The notes below the pieces were generated by a model. It worked only from the letters and a program-made list of their open reading frames with translations, did not search any database and was not told the origin of the DNA. Of a stretch of 5,453 nucleotides of DNA, positions 5,426 through 5,453 are shown piece after piece. The DNA is from Planctomycetota bacterium (lineage in GTDB: Bacteria > Planctomycetota > MHYJ01 > JACPRB01). Location of the stretch: NCBI GenBank assembly GCA_016200125.1, contig JACQFK010000170.1:1-5453 (forward strand), read 5' to 3'. The position numbers were made by a program, and so were the translations under genes. Numbering within the stretch: position 1 is the first letter of the stretch; each line of letters opens with the position of its first letter.

Positions 5426-5453
5426 CACCGTACGTACGGTTCCGTATACGGCG
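5426..5453 (-). ncRNA. Group II intron domain V hairpin
   Basis: On the minus strand CGCCGUAU (5453-5446) pairs with GUACGGUG (5433-5426), including G-U wobbles at 5446/5433 and 5452/5427. An AC bulge (5435-5434) follows the upper stem ACG/CGU (5445-5443 with 5438-5436), closed by the loop GAAC. The two-base bulge opposite an uninterrupted 5' strand and the 18-base distance from triad to bulge match the catalytic domain V layout as I recall it for the Oceanobacillus group IIC intron. The 5' side of the stem may continue past the window edge. Confidence 0.78.

Larger units (their letters stand above)
5384..5453 (-). mobile_element. 3' end of a group IIC-like intron (domains V and VI), cut by window edge
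   Basis: The minus strand folds into two adjacent hairpins in the order and spacing of group II intron domains V and VI, ending in CTACTCGAT, which suits a group II 3' splice site near 5384/5383. Domain V opens with CGC (5453-5451), the catalytic triad form of group IIC introns; IIA and IIB usually have AGC. Domain VI has a bulged A seven bases from the proposed 3' end. Group II introns are self-splicing retroelements, usually carrying a reverse transcriptase/maturase, which here would lie beyond 5453. The intron points the same way as tatC and the following genes, so it is transcribed into them or ends just before their promoter. It could be an intact intron or a leftover 3' fragment; the window cannot tell. 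Confidence 0.82.

Noticed and set aside
5429..5450. Two perfect palindromes, CCGTATACGG and CCGTACGTACGG, as an operator or recombination site
   Set aside because: They are explained by the base pairing of group II intron domain V, which also accounts for the AC bulge and the adjacent domain VI.

Overview
The window is a GC-rich stretch of a bacterial chromosome with five genes, all on the minus strand, so transcription runs from high to low coordinates. In that order they are tatC (Sec-independent protein export), a divergent YchF/DUF933-type P-loop NTPase, an eight-helix membrane protein of unknown function built from two copies of one unit, an argininosuccinate-synthase-like enzyme, and cinA (NMN deamidase / MoCF-like competence-damage protein). 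The phylum cannot be fixed from the sequence. GC-rich coding, a TatC with a charged N-terminal extension and short intergenic repeats of the kinds seen in environmental genomes would suit an uncultured lineage such as a planctomycete or acidobacterium, but that is only a guess.

Layout. At 5384-5453 lies the last 70 nt of a group II intron on the minus strand: domain V with a CGC triad (group IIC type) and a domain VI with a bulged adenosine. The rest of the intron, including any reverse transcriptase, lies beyond the window edge. Between the intron and tatC (5310-5383) is an AT-richer spacer with repeated GTACCAA units and a possible promoter. tatC and the YchF-like gene overlap as TGATG at 4474-4478. 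The membrane protein begins within 4 to 19 bases of the YchF-like stop. A 69-bp gap (2400-2468) carries an 8-bp-period repeat, then comes the argG-like gene, whose stop overlaps the cinA start as ATGA at 1269-1272. The cinA stop is at 19-21, and the remaining 18 bases hold nothing recognisable.

Working together. The tight junctions suggest two co-transcribed blocks, tatC / YchF-like / membrane protein and argG-like / cinA, possibly one operon because no convincing terminator is visible in the 69-bp gap. The genes do not form a known pathway. Three of the five are off-type: the ArgG-like enzyme has substitutions at several positions that bind citrulline and aspartate in classical ArgG, the YchF-like protein has lost the glycine of its switch II DxxG motif, and the membrane protein is an unrecognised tandem duplication with conserved His/Asp motifs predicted on the outer face. 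I see no defence system, CRISPR array, tRNA or rRNA.
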